A DNA stretch of 25,197 nt, from contig JANRKT010000323.1 of the NCBI GenBank assembly GCA_033763355.1, positions 1 through 25,197 of the forward strand, in the 5' to 3' direction. This DNA is from JANRKT01 sp033763355. GTDB lineage: Bacteria > Bacteroidota > Bacteroidia > Chitinophagales > Chitinophagaceae. Below the pieces are notes generated by a model. That model saw nothing but the letters and a program-made list of their open reading frames with translations. It searched no databases and was not told the origin of the DNA. The position numbers were made by a program, and so were the translations under genes. This document shows, one piece after another, positions 14,213 through 22,170 of this stretch (position 1 is the first letter of the stretch; each line of letters opens with the position of its first letter).

Positions 14213-17197
14213 GTGAAACGTGTTTTGTCCCTTATTTGGGTATTTGCAATGGCGGCAACCTCAGTTGCCCAACTGCCAGGCCATATTGGCGTTGGCAATA
14301 CCTATACCTACACTGAAAAGGACGGTGTTGATGAAAACAATTTTTTTGCCTGTGGAACGGCAAGCGACGGAAGGGCTTTTTTACACGCCCACAACGGATC
14401 GCTTTTTATAAAAGGCAATAACTATACCCGTAAAATAAAATTTCCTGATCATACCAGGGCTATTCATATTGAGGCGGTATTTGAAGAATCACCAAACCTG
14501 TTTGTGGCATTCGGGGATATAGCTTATTATGTTATTCAAAACGATACCCTGCTGCGTGCCTGCCGCTATACTGAAGTTCCGTATGAAAGGTTTAAAGCAG
14601 GAAATAACCTGATAGCACACAGCCGTACCAAACTTTATGTTTTTGAAAAAGATTCCTTTGTGTGCAAGTCAACAGTTCCCGACCCGGGTACAGGCGTTGT
14701 AAGGTTTTATACCGATGAAAAAGACAGCTTGTGGAAGGTAATCCACAGCGGCAATGAACTTGATTTCTACAAGATCAATGCAAGCTGGAATGCTGAATTT
14801 CAGTTTACACTTAACCCAAATGAACTTGCCGGTTTTAAAGGCAATATCAGCATTAATAAGCCCGTGCTGCTGAACCTGACCGGAACCGGCCGCTGGAACA
14901 ATCCCAATTCTGCTGTCCCCTGGTATTATGATCCGGCAGTTGCATCAAGATTTGTTATCAGCCAGCCCGGCTTTCAATACAGCGTCCTGTCCGATCAAAA
15001 AAGGGGTGATGAAGGAAAGGTTCACGTTTTCTATCCGGATAAATTAATGAGTTTTAATTTCTGCGATTCATTTACCCATAGCATATATTTTGGTTCATTC
15101 AGCAGGCCCTTCCGGTCCTTTACTGATGTGAAAAAATTTCCGAGGATTTTCAATAACGCCGCATCATCTGCCATACATGCTATTGTACAGGATAAGAAAG
15201 GAAGGATATGGGCCGGAAATTATGAAGGCATCCTGAGCATTATTGATAAAGATAAAATTACTGAGCGCCGGAACGACGGGCCGCTGTTTCTGCCCGGCTC
15301 TCTTGCTACCGAAGATCACATATACATGAACAATGAAAATTACACATACGGCCTTGTGCAATATGACCTGAACGGAAACAAAAGAGGAATCACACCTGAT
15401 TTACCCGGTCTTTATCTCTTACTTACAAGGGATAAGCAAAATTTTTACTATGGCGCAACAGGTAATAAAGGCGTATGGAAAACTGATCTTTCATTGCTGG
15501 AAAAAGGCGTCCCGGTATGGAACAAAATAGACAGCAACAAAGGCAATAAGCTCAGCGCCGCCATCACCATGACAGAGGACAGATCAGGAAGGATATGGAT
15601 GGGTAACGCTTCACGGGGCCTTGCGGTGTATTATCCTGACAGGGATGTAGCCACTACCTGGCTTACGGCCAAAGGGGAAATTGCTTTCGGCTGCTGGTCG
15701 TCTTTAACCGATCATAAAGGAACAGTGTGGTTAGGAACGGCTCATCATGGATTGATGTATTACAACGATTACTCAACCCCTTTGGTAAACCCGGAACAGG
15801 TTTTAAATATTGAGCATCCGTTGTTAAAGGAGGGAACAAGAATTATGCAGCTTGCCCGATTGGGCCATTGGCTGGTTATTGGAACCGAAAAAGACATGCT
15901 GCTGATGGATCTTGAAGAATGGTATAAAACAAAAAAAGTTTTGATAAGGTACCTTAACCCGCTGGAAGCAAATTTTACTGCGCCGCCGGAACAAAACACC
16001 ATATTGGTTGATAAAAGGGACAGCTCAGTATGGTTTGCCACAAGCGATATGCTTTACCAGTGGGATTTGAAGCAATGGCTTTCGCTGCCGGTTTATAAAG
16101 TTGCACCCCATGTGATCTGGCATAAGAAGGAAGGGGATTCTGTATTAAAAGAAAATCAGCTAATCAAAATAAAACCGGTTGACAATACCCTTGCATTTAC
16201 CGTGTGGTTTCAAAGCAGGGACAATATGCCACGGTACATGAGTGTGGCCCTGGTAAAGAAAGGGGATAGTTTGAAATTTTCGCCGCCATCGCTGCAAACA
16301 AAGTATGATTATCCCAACCTTGCTTCGGGCAATTATGAACTGGCCATACAAATTTGCCAGTCAGACGGAACGGTGAGCACACATCATTATCCCGTCACTA
16401 TTAAAAAATTCTGGTGGCAGTACTGGTGGGTGTGGCTGGCGGGCTTTACTGCTTTGTTTATGCCGTTTGCATTGTGGCTTAACAGCAGGCGCAAAGCGCA
16501 ACTGGCAAGGGCCGAAATAGAAATGATAAAAGCGGAGCAGCAAAAAAAACTTTCCAATATGCAGGTGGTATCATTAAGCAACCAGTTCCGTCCGCATTTT
16601 ATTTTAAATGCACTTAACACCATTGGCGCCGAATTAGACAATAAGCCGCAGGCCGAAAGTGTATTGAGCCGCCTCGGTGAAAGCATTGATATTATTTTTA
16701 AACATGCGCAGCAGCAGGAGATAACCCATTCCTTTGCCGACGAATGGAAGCTGGTGAGCAATGTTATTGACATACACAGGCTGATGTACCTGAAAAAATT
16801 AGAAACCCGGCTTCCCCCGCAGGAAACAATTGATGGTTTTGGCTTTGTGCAAATTCCTTTGGGGTTAATACAAATACCGGTAGAAAATGCATTGCTGCAT
16901 GGCCTGAGCAACCGTGAGGCCGGGCCCTGGCGGCTTGAAATTGACATGGAGGAAACAGCGGGGACCATAAAGCTTTCCATAACCGATAACGGTGTTGGCA
17001 GGGCGAAGGCGGCCACACTGAGCAATTACCGCAAGCACGGAACAGGCACCAAGAACCTGGATGGCATACTGAACATTGTAAATGACGGTAAGGCGGATAA
17101 AATAACGATACAGTATGAAGATGATATTTTCTCTGAAGGCGCAGCAACATACGGCACAAGGGCCATTATTGTAATACCAAAAAATTTCCGGTATTAA
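14213..17197 (+). CDS. Propeller sensor histidine kinase (LytS/His_kinase type)
   Basis: This 994-residue sensor kinase begins at a GTG, chosen because MKRVLSLIWVFAMAATSVAQ makes a complete signal peptide. Residues about 25-640 form a periplasmic propeller of Reg_prop-like blades (IVQDKKGRIWAGNYEGI, MTEDRSGRIWMGNASRGL, LTDHKGTVWLGTAHHGL). A short Y_Y_Y-like domain comes next, then one membrane helix at about 735-757 (WWVWLAGFTALFMPFALWL) and a linker coil. The cytoplasmic kinase core has the phospho-acceptor His795 in NQFRPHFILNALNTIG, the N-box Asn892 in IPVENALLHGL, and the G-boxes ITDNGVGRAKA and HGTGTKNL. This is the His_kinase (PF06580)/HATPase pattern that usually pairs with a LytTR regulator, encoded here 300 bp downstream. 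The stimulus is unknown; such hybrids often sense glycans in Bacteroidota. Confidence 0.92.
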   Translation: MKRVLSLIWVFAMAATSVAQLPGHIGVGNTYTYTEKDGVDENNFFACGTASDGRAFLHAHNGSLFIKGNNYTRKIKFPDHTRAIHIEAVFEESPNLFVAFGDIAYYVIQNDTLLRACRYTEVPYERFKAGNNLIAHSRTKLYVFEKDSFVCKSTVPDPGTGVVRFYTDEKDSLWKVIHSGNELDFYKINASWNAEFQFTLNPNELAGFKGNISINKPVLLNLTGTGRWNNPNSAVPWYYDPAVASRFVISQPGFQYSVLSDQKRGDEGKVHVFYPDKLMSFNFCDSFTHSIYFGSFSRPFRSFTDVKKFPRIFNNAASSAIHAIVQDKKGRIWAGNYEGILSIIDKDKITERRNDGPLFLPGSLATEDHIYMNNENYTYGLVQYDLNGNKRGITPDLPGLYLLLTRDKQNFYYGATGNKGVWKTDLSLLEKGVPVWNKIDSNKGNKLSAAITMTEDRSGRIWMGNASRGLAVYYPDRDVATTWLTAKGEIAFGCWSSLTDHKGTVWLGTAHHGLMYYNDYSTPLVNPEQVLNIEHPLLKEGTRIMQLARLGHWLVIGTEKDMLLMDLEEWYKTKKVLIRYLNPLEANFTAPPEQNTILVDKRDSSVWFATSDMLYQWDLKQWLSLPVYKVAPHVIWHKKEGDSVLKENQLIKIKPVDNTLAFTVWFQSRDNMPRYMSVALVKKGDSLKFSPPSLQTKYDYPNLASGNYELAIQICQSDGTVSTHHYPVTIKKFWWQYWWVWLAGFTALFMPFALWLNSRRKAQLARAEIEMIKAEQQKKLSNMQVVSLSNQFRPHFILNALNTIGAELDNKPQAESVLSRLGESIDIIFKHAQQQEITHSFADEWKLVSNVIDIHRLMYLKKLETRLPPQETIDGFGFVQIPLGLIQIPVENALLHGLSNREAGPWRLEIDMEETAGTIKLSITDNGVGRAKAATLSNYRKHGTGTKNLDGILNIVNDGKADKITIQYEDDIFSEGAATYGTRAIIVIPKNFRY

Positions 17198-17210
17198 AAG
17201 AGATTCTGCC

Positions 17211-17470
17211 AGCACGGGGTCTTCATTGCGTGGGATATGAGAGTGTACATGAGACCCCGTGTTTATAATTGTAGATTCCAAAACCCGGGGTCTGCCCTTT
17301 GCACAAAGCAGCGCATGCAAGACTCCGGGCGGATAGTGTCAGCATGGGGTCTTCATTGCGTGGGATATGAGAGAGTGCGTGAGACCCCGTGTTAATGATT
17401 ATAGATTCCAAATACCGGGGCCTTTGCTTTGCACAAAGCAGCGCATGCAAGACCCCGGGAGGACAAGAGA
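17211..17470. repeat. 130-bp tandem repeat, two copies, four hairpins
   Basis: Two direct copies, 17211-17340 and 17341-17470, are mostly identical with scattered substitutions. Each has a first hairpin, CACGGGGTCT/AGACCCCGTG (17213-17222 with 17252-17261; copy 2 starts CATGGGGTCT), and a second hairpin, CCCGGGGTCT/AGACTCCGGG (17284-17293 with 17320-17329), whose loop holds CTTTGCACAAAG and GCGCATGC. GGGGTCT or its complement recurs in nearly every arm. It lies 13 bp after the kinase stop and fills most of the gap before the regulator. The repeated open frames on the other strand (HIPRNEDP, MHALLCAK) are by-products of the repeat. Confidence 0.85.
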
Positions 17471-17502
17471 CCCTTGTTTGTTAATACTAAAAAACCACCT
17501 TT

Positions 17503-18267
17503 ATGCAACCTGAAAAGTTTACATTTCTTGTAATTGAAAATGCAATTGATGTATGCGAAGGCATTGAGCGGAGAATGAAACCTTTTGAAAAATGGCAGCC
17601 GCTTGGATATTGCACCGGGGTTAAAGAAGCGGTTAAAAAAATAAAATCAACAAAACCTCAGCTTATCTTTCTTGACTGGGGCCTTAATGGCGGCAGCGCT
17701 TTTGAAGTGCTGCAGGAAATACAAAACCTTTCGGGTTACAATCCCTATATTATTTTCAATACGGGTTTCCAGAGCGACCATCCCGAAATACCGGAAGAAA
17801 TAAGCAATCATTTCAAAATTGATAAGTATCTTTTAAAACCTTTCTGGGAAAAACTCCGACTTAACCTTGCCGCGTATGTGAAAGAGGCGGAGGATAAAGC
17901 GGTGCAATCAAAACCAGGGCCTAAAATGATCTGGATAGTGGATGACAGCGGCGCAAAGGTAAAGCTTGCATTAAACAGACTGGTATGTATTATTCAGCAT
18001 CCGCAAAATGCCCGCAAAAGAAATTTTTATGTTTCAGCTTCACAGGGGCACATCACCATACCTTTAAGCTGGGAGAGATGTTTTGAACTGCTGAAAGAAA
18101 ACGGCATTGATTATTTTATTACCAAACACCGTGAACACCTTGTGATAAAGGAATTTGTTGAAAAGTTTGAAAAACCATTTGCAAGGTTAAAGGGCATGCC
18201 GTTTAAAATTGAAGTAGTGAAAGAAAAGATAAGGGATTTTGAGAATTGGCTGACGGGGAAGGGATAG
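17503..18267 (+). CDS. REC-LytTR-like response regulator, probable partner of the propeller kinase
   Basis: 254 residues. An N-terminal receiver-like domain (about 1-130) has the phospho-acceptor Asp58 in LIFLDWGLNGG, Thr87 in IIFNTGF and Lys112 in YLLKPFWEK. The acidic pair normally needed for Mg binding near the N-terminus reads IENAI (Glu12, then Asn13), so the metal site is altered. The C-terminal half (about 138-254: MIWIVDDSGAKVKLALNRLV, FITKHREHLVIKEF) follows the LytTR DNA-binding pattern, where HRxxLV lies before the last strand, though it is divergent. Together with the upstream His_kinase-type sensor it forms a LytS/LytR-like pair. The two genes are separated by the 130-bp repeat and may not be one simple transcript. 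Confidence 0.8.
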   Translation: MQPEKFTFLVIENAIDVCEGIERRMKPFEKWQPLGYCTGVKEAVKKIKSTKPQLIFLDWGLNGGSAFEVLQEIQNLSGYNPYIIFNTGFQSDHPEIPEEISNHFKIDKYLLKPFWEKLRLNLAAYVKEAEDKAVQSKPGPKMIWIVDDSGAKVKLALNRLVCIIQHPQNARKRNFYVSASQGHITIPLSWERCFELLKENGIDYFITKHREHLVIKEFVEKFEKPFARLKGMPFKIEVVKEKIRDFENWLTGKG

Positions 18268-18287
18268 GACAGGTACATTTTGAAATT

Positions 18288-18319
18288 CTTCCGCCCCGGT
18301 TCGTGTCCCCACGAACCGG
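18288..18319 (+). repeat. REP element, left copy (plus orientation)
   Basis: Foot CTTCCGCC (18288-18295) is followed by a perfect 10-bp hairpin CCGGTTCGTG-TCCC-CACGAACCGG (18296-18319). It is matched in inverted orientation at 18917-18948 on the other side of the RAYT gene, with the two end base pairs of the stem changed together. Confidence 0.85.
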
Positions 18320-18349
18320 AATAATGTCATAAAGCAGTATTTTTAAATA

Positions 18350-18904
18350 ATGCAACTTGTAACTGAACAGCGCAAGTCTTACATTGAACCCGGTAATATT
18401 TATTTCTGGACGGCCACTATTAATAACTGGCAAAAACTGCTTTTTCCGGAAGAACCCAAAAAAATTATTATTGATTCCCTTGCATATTTATCAGCAAATA
18501 GAAAAATTGAAGTGTATGGGTTTGTCATTATGCCCAATCATATCCACCTGATTTGGAAAACCATTGAAAAAAACGGAAAAGAAACACCGCAGGGATCTTT
18601 TCTGAAATTTACTGCACATGCTTTTAAAAAATACCTGTTGTCTGCAAATCCGGGAGAATTGAGCAATTATGCTGTTACAGCACACAATAAAAATTATGAA
18701 TTCTGGCAAAGGGATTCGCTGGCAATACAACTTTATACCATAGAAATCGCATATCAAAAACTGGATTATATTCATTTCAATCCTGTTGCTGAGCATTGGA
18801 AACTCTGTACAGACCCCATTGCCTATTACTACTCCTCTGCCCGGTTTTATGAAACCAGCAAAGACGATTTTGGTTTTTTAAAACATTTGGGAAATGAGTT
18901 TTGA
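18350..18904 (+). CDS. REP-associated tyrosine transposase (RAYT), Y1/IS200-like
   Basis: This 184-residue protein belongs to the Y1_Tnp (IS200-like) superfamily, single-strand HUH endonucleases. The HUH motif is visible as His64-Ile-His66 in IMPNHIHLIWK. The catalytic tyrosine region is AYQKLDYIHFNPV (Tyr135 or Tyr140; I cannot tell which acts), with the NPV phrase typical of RAYTs. The N-terminal part (GNIYFWTATI) is the first strand of the fold. Length is right for an intact RAYT and no frameshift is seen. It is bracketed at 30 bp and 12 bp by inverted REP hairpins, as expected for enzymes that move or maintain REP/BIME elements. It is not flanked by IS terminal repeats, so it is probably domesticated rather than a mobile IS. 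The start at 18350 fits the family. Confidence 0.92.
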   Translation: MQLVTEQRKSYIEPGNIYFWTATINNWQKLLFPEEPKKIIIDSLAYLSANRKIEVYGFVIMPNHIHLIWKTIEKNGKETPQGSFLKFTAHAFKKYLLSANPGELSNYAVTAHNKNYEFWQRDSLAIQLYTIEIAYQKLDYIHFNPVAEHWKLCTDPIAYYYSSARFYETSKDDFGFLKHLGNEF

Positions 18905-18916
18905 TCAGGGAATGGA

Positions 18917-18948
18917 GTGGTTCGTGGGGACACGAACCACGGCGGAAG
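18917..18948 (-). repeat. REP element, right copy (inverted)
   Basis: Read on minus: foot CTTCCGCC then GTGGTTCGTG-TCCC-CACGAACCAC, a perfect 10-bp stem with the same foot, loop and core as the left copy. The outermost pairs changed from CC/GG to GT/AC while staying paired, which argues for selection on structure. Confidence 0.85.
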
Positions 18949-18950
18949 AA

Positions 18951-18978
18951 GGTTACAGGTTACAGGTTATAGGTTGCA
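18951..18978. repeat. Heptamer tandem repeat, four copies
   Basis: GGTTACA, GGTTACA, GGTTATA, GGTTGCA in tandem just outside the right REP copy. It is probably a slippage product; no function is inferred. Confidence 0.7.
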
Positions 18979-19003
18979 TGCCTGATCTCCAAACCAACCC
19001 TTC

Positions 19004-21013
19004 TCAATCCTTATACGGTTTAATGGAAACTGCTTTATACAATTTTGCAGGCGAATACATCATCTCTCCTTTTATAACCAGTTCTGTTTTTCTCACATCA
19101 CTGATATTGTTTAACGGGTTACCGTCAATTAAAACAAGGTCTGCTTTTCTTCCTGCTTTTATGCTTCCTGATTCATTGGCTTTGCCGGCAATTAAAGCAG
19201 TGCCATGTGTAGCCAGTTGCAGTACTTTTTCTGCCGGTATGCCTGCCCTTACATACAATTCCAGTTCGCGGTGCAGGTCGAAGCCTGCAAAACCATCTGT
19301 ACCGGCAACAATGGGGATGCCATTGTCATAAAGCAGTTTGGTGATCTTTAAAAATGCCTCAAATGATTTCAGGTAAGTTTCATCCATGCCTTCAGGAACA
19401 GGTACGCCACCGCCGCCTGCACGGATGTTCCGCTGCATCTGTATGGGAAAACGATGAACGATGCTGCTGAAAGATGCAGGCAGCCTGCCATCTCTTGCTG
19501 TAAACAGGCTCTCAAAAACAGCAATGGTAGGATCAACCACTGTCTTTTTGGTTTTGAGTAACTGAATAAACGCTTTCATTTCATTTCCGTTCAGATCAAG
19601 CGAAGCGGTTTTTTGTGCAGGCAATGAAAAACGCAAAGGAGAACGTGTATCAACGGTATCTCCCATAAAATTAAGCGCCAGCATGTTCATATGTGTTATC
19701 TCATCATAACCGGCTATTACGGCCTGCGATGCCGTCATGAATGCCGGGATATGACCGCATACCCGCATCTTGTATTTCTTTGCTTCATCAATCAATGGCT
19801 TCACCCATTCCGGTTTTATGGAGCTGTAAAGTTTGATTTGCTGATAACCTTTCTCTGCATATTCTTTAATGTACTTTTTACCTTCTTCTATGTTATTGAT
19901 GAGGGCGCCGGTTGGCGCTGCAAAGGGGCCTGCCCCGTCAATAAAGCCACTCATGATCTCTACTGAGGGCCCGATGATTTCCCCGTTTTTAATCCTGTTT
20001 ATTTTTTCAGGCAGTGCAGGCCCGTTGCCCATATCCCTTACATGTGTAACACCGGCTGCCACATGCAGTATGCCTTCAAGGTCATCAGAAAAATGCACGT
20101 GCATATCCCATAAACCGGGTATTAAAGTTTTACCTGAACCATCAATAACTTTTCCTGTATGTTTATCGGCAGCATTGTGCTTTACCAGTTTTTCAATTTT
20201 TCCGTTGCTGATGTAAACATCCATGCCGGTAATGAGCTTTGCGTTTTCTGCATCAAACACATTTACATTCTGAACCAGGATAACGCCATTGATTTTTTCC
20301 GGAATTTCCCTGGCCAGTTTACTGTAAAAGGAAGATTCGATTTTTTTCTGTATGGCAAGAAGTGTATCTGTATAAGATTCATATCCCCTGCGGATGGTGC
20401 TGAACCAGTTGCTTACGCTGGCAAAAGCTTCGTCGTGTTCATCAAACCACGAATAGGAGGGCGTCATGCTGAAACCTGAAAGGCTGCACAGCCAAACTGT
20501 TTTTACATTTGCACCGCTGCCGATGGTATGTTGCTGAAGAACCTGTAAATTGATTTCTCCGTAAGGAAGCAGCCCAATTTTATTGTTGTTTGCTTTCAGC
20601 GCTTTGATAAGGTTACCGCCGTTGCCTTTCAGCCCGACATAAAATAATTTACCGCTTACTGCTTTTTCTTCGTTCTCTGCAATGTTTTTCCATTTTGCAA
20701 TGCCGTTCAATAATGAAAAACTTTCTTCTACATTGTTTTTCATGTAATCCTTTCCGCTTACGGTAAGCTGTGTGGGGAAGCCCTGTTCATCCTGCCGGTA
20801 AGCAATACGGATGCTGTCGCCGCGGCCCCTGTCGTTGTACTGGTACCAGTTGCTGTAACTGCCATCGGCATTCTTCCATGTTTTATCAAACCCTTTGATG
20901 TTGCCGGAGAAAATAATAGAATTGATAACGGTATCGGGGCTTTGTGCAAAAGAAACAACTGAAATAACCAGGCATACAAATAAAGCGGGAAATATTTTTT
21001 TAAGTCCTGTCAT
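19004..21013 (-). CDS. Secreted amidohydrolase (imidazolonepropionase/prolidase-like) with long N-terminal extension
   Basis: This 669-residue protein has a signal peptide (MTGLKKIFPALFVCLVISVV, ending SFAQ). Residues about 20-250 form an extra domain I do not recognise, and after that comes an amidohydrolase TIM barrel with its metal ligands: HxH in LWDMHVHF (about 304-306), Lys in QIKLYSS, His in VCGHIPA, His in EITHMNM and Asp in VAGTDGF. The end (SIKAGRKADLVLIDGNPLNN) is the C-terminal beta-sandwich strand of the family. It should hydrolyse C-N bonds of an unknown substrate, possibly a dipeptide, in the periplasm. The gene is convergent with the RAYT gene and 60 bp downstream of the serine hydrolase gene on the same strand. 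Nothing is broken. Confidence 0.9.
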   Translation of the reverse strand: MTGLKKIFPALFVCLVISVVSFAQSPDTVINSIIFSGNIKGFDKTWKNADGSYSNWYQYNDRGRGDSIRIAYRQDEQGFPTQLTVSGKDYMKNNVEESFSLLNGIAKWKNIAENEEKAVSGKLFYVGLKGNGGNLIKALKANNNKIGLLPYGEINLQVLQQHTIGSGANVKTVWLCSLSGFSMTPSYSWFDEHDEAFASVSNWFSTIRRGYESYTDTLLAIQKKIESSFYSKLAREIPEKINGVILVQNVNVFDAENAKLITGMDVYISNGKIEKLVKHNAADKHTGKVIDGSGKTLIPGLWDMHVHFSDDLEGILHVAAGVTHVRDMGNGPALPEKINRIKNGEIIGPSVEIMSGFIDGAGPFAAPTGALINNIEEGKKYIKEYAEKGYQQIKLYSSIKPEWVKPLIDEAKKYKMRVCGHIPAFMTASQAVIAGYDEITHMNMLALNFMGDTVDTRSPLRFSLPAQKTASLDLNGNEMKAFIQLLKTKKTVVDPTIAVFESLFTARDGRLPASFSSIVHRFPIQMQRNIRAGGGGVPVPEGMDETYLKSFEAFLKITKLLYDNGIPIVAGTDGFAGFDLHRELELYVRAGIPAEKVLQLATHGTALIAGKANESGSIKAGRKADLVLIDGNPLNNISDVRKTELVIKGEMMYSPAKLYKAVSIKPYKD

Positions 21014-21073
21014 GTTACCTGTTTTGGTGATAAGTGATAAAGGTAAAGAAATTGATGTTGTTTAAAAGAGGGG

Positions 21074-22147
21074 TTATTGTATGATGTGCAGAAGCCGGTT
21101 CCTTATTTCCTCAATGGGTTTCGGGGTATTGCAGAGCAGTACATAAAAAAGTTTTTTATCAGGCAGCCAAACGTAATCGCTTATAAATCCTCCCTGTGAA
21201 CCGGTGTGGCCAATCATGCCCTGGTTCATGAATGTGGTAATAAACCAGCTCAGTCCCATGAATGATGGTGCCTTGTCCTTCCATCCCGGAAGCGGGAAAA
21301 CTGTTCTTGATTTGTTTATCCATGCACTGTCAAGAAAAATATTACCCTGTATAGCCTGTTCATATTTCCAAAGCTCTTCTGCACTGCTCCATACACCGCC
21401 ATTGCCTGCAGCAGGAAAAGTGGGTTCTTCACCATAATCTTTTTCATAAAATTTTTTCCCGTCAAACAGGTAACCGTGCGATACGCCCTTATCCGGATGT
21501 GGCCCGTCAGTAATGGTTGAAAGTTTCATGCCGGATGGTTTATAAATTGTTTCTTCAATGTAATGTTGCCATTTTTTACCTGTTATTTTTTCAATTACAA
21601 GCGCCAGCCCGTTAAATGCAGGATTGGAATATTCGAACCGTTCACCGGGTTCAAAGTTTAATCTGTCAGTTAGTTTTATGGGGTCCCAGCTGCCTTCATC
21701 TTTTGCAGTAAGGTAAAACACACTGTCTTCTTTTATTTTCCGGCTGTCGGGCAGACCAGATGAATGAGTAAGCAGGTGGTAAATACATACTTTCTTTGCT
21801 ATTTCTTTATTTGAAAAATCCGGGAAGTACTTAAGCAGGTTATCATTAAGAGAAAGTTTATTTTCTTTTGCAAGCCTCAATATACCATAAGCAACAAATG
21901 TTTTGCTGATTGATCCCACATTGAACAACGTTTTTGTAGTAATGGGTTCCTTTGTATTGATAGCTGCTATGCCAAATCCTTTTTGGTAAATGATTTTACC
22001 TTCTTTTGCAATGAGCACAGCGCCTCCCGGCTCACCGGCCCTGAAGACAGCATGAAAGAGCGAATCAATTTTTACAATGGTATCGGCAGTATATTGGCCC
22101 ATGCAAATAAGCGGGGCAAAAGCAAATGTTATAAACAAAATCTTCAT
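21074..22147 (-). CDS. Serine hydrolase of the beta-lactamase/PBP fold (class C-like)
   Basis: 357 residues, signal peptide MKILFITFAFAPLICMGQ, so exported. The three motifs of the serine beta-lactamase/DD-peptidase superfamily are present: SxxK as Ser79-Ile-Ser-Lys82 in NVGSISKTFV, YxN as Tyr173-Ser-Asn175 in FEYSNPAFNG, and HTG as His314-Thr-Gly316 in GHTGSQGG. The family includes class C beta-lactamases, esterases and peptidases; substrate cannot be told, and many Bacteroidota copies are not lactamases. It is 23 bp after the GH18 gene and 60 bp before the amidohydrolase, so a common transcript is likely. No regulatory gene such as AmpR is near, so a resistance role is not indicated. Confidence 0.9.
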   Translation of the reverse strand: MKILFITFAFAPLICMGQYTADTIVKIDSLFHAVFRAGEPGGAVLIAKEGKIIYQKGFGIAAINTKEPITTKTLFNVGSISKTFVAYGILRLAKENKLSLNDNLLKYFPDFSNKEIAKKVCIYHLLTHSSGLPDSRKIKEDSVFYLTAKDEGSWDPIKLTDRLNFEPGERFEYSNPAFNGLALVIEKITGKKWQHYIEETIYKPSGMKLSTITDGPHPDKGVSHGYLFDGKKFYEKDYGEEPTFPAAGNGGVWSSAEELWKYEQAIQGNIFLDSAWINKSRTVFPLPGWKDKAPSFMGLSWFITTFMNQGMIGHTGSQGGFISDYVWLPDKKLFYVLLCNTPKPIEEIRNRLLHIIQ

Positions 22148-22170
22148 GCCTGAAATTAAGGCAAAAGAAA

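Noticed and set aside
16865..17450. Minus-strand frames with repeated phrases MHALLCAK and HIPRNEDP
   Set aside because: The repetition is produced by the 130-bp tandem repeat and the kinase gene on plus; no independent sign of coding.
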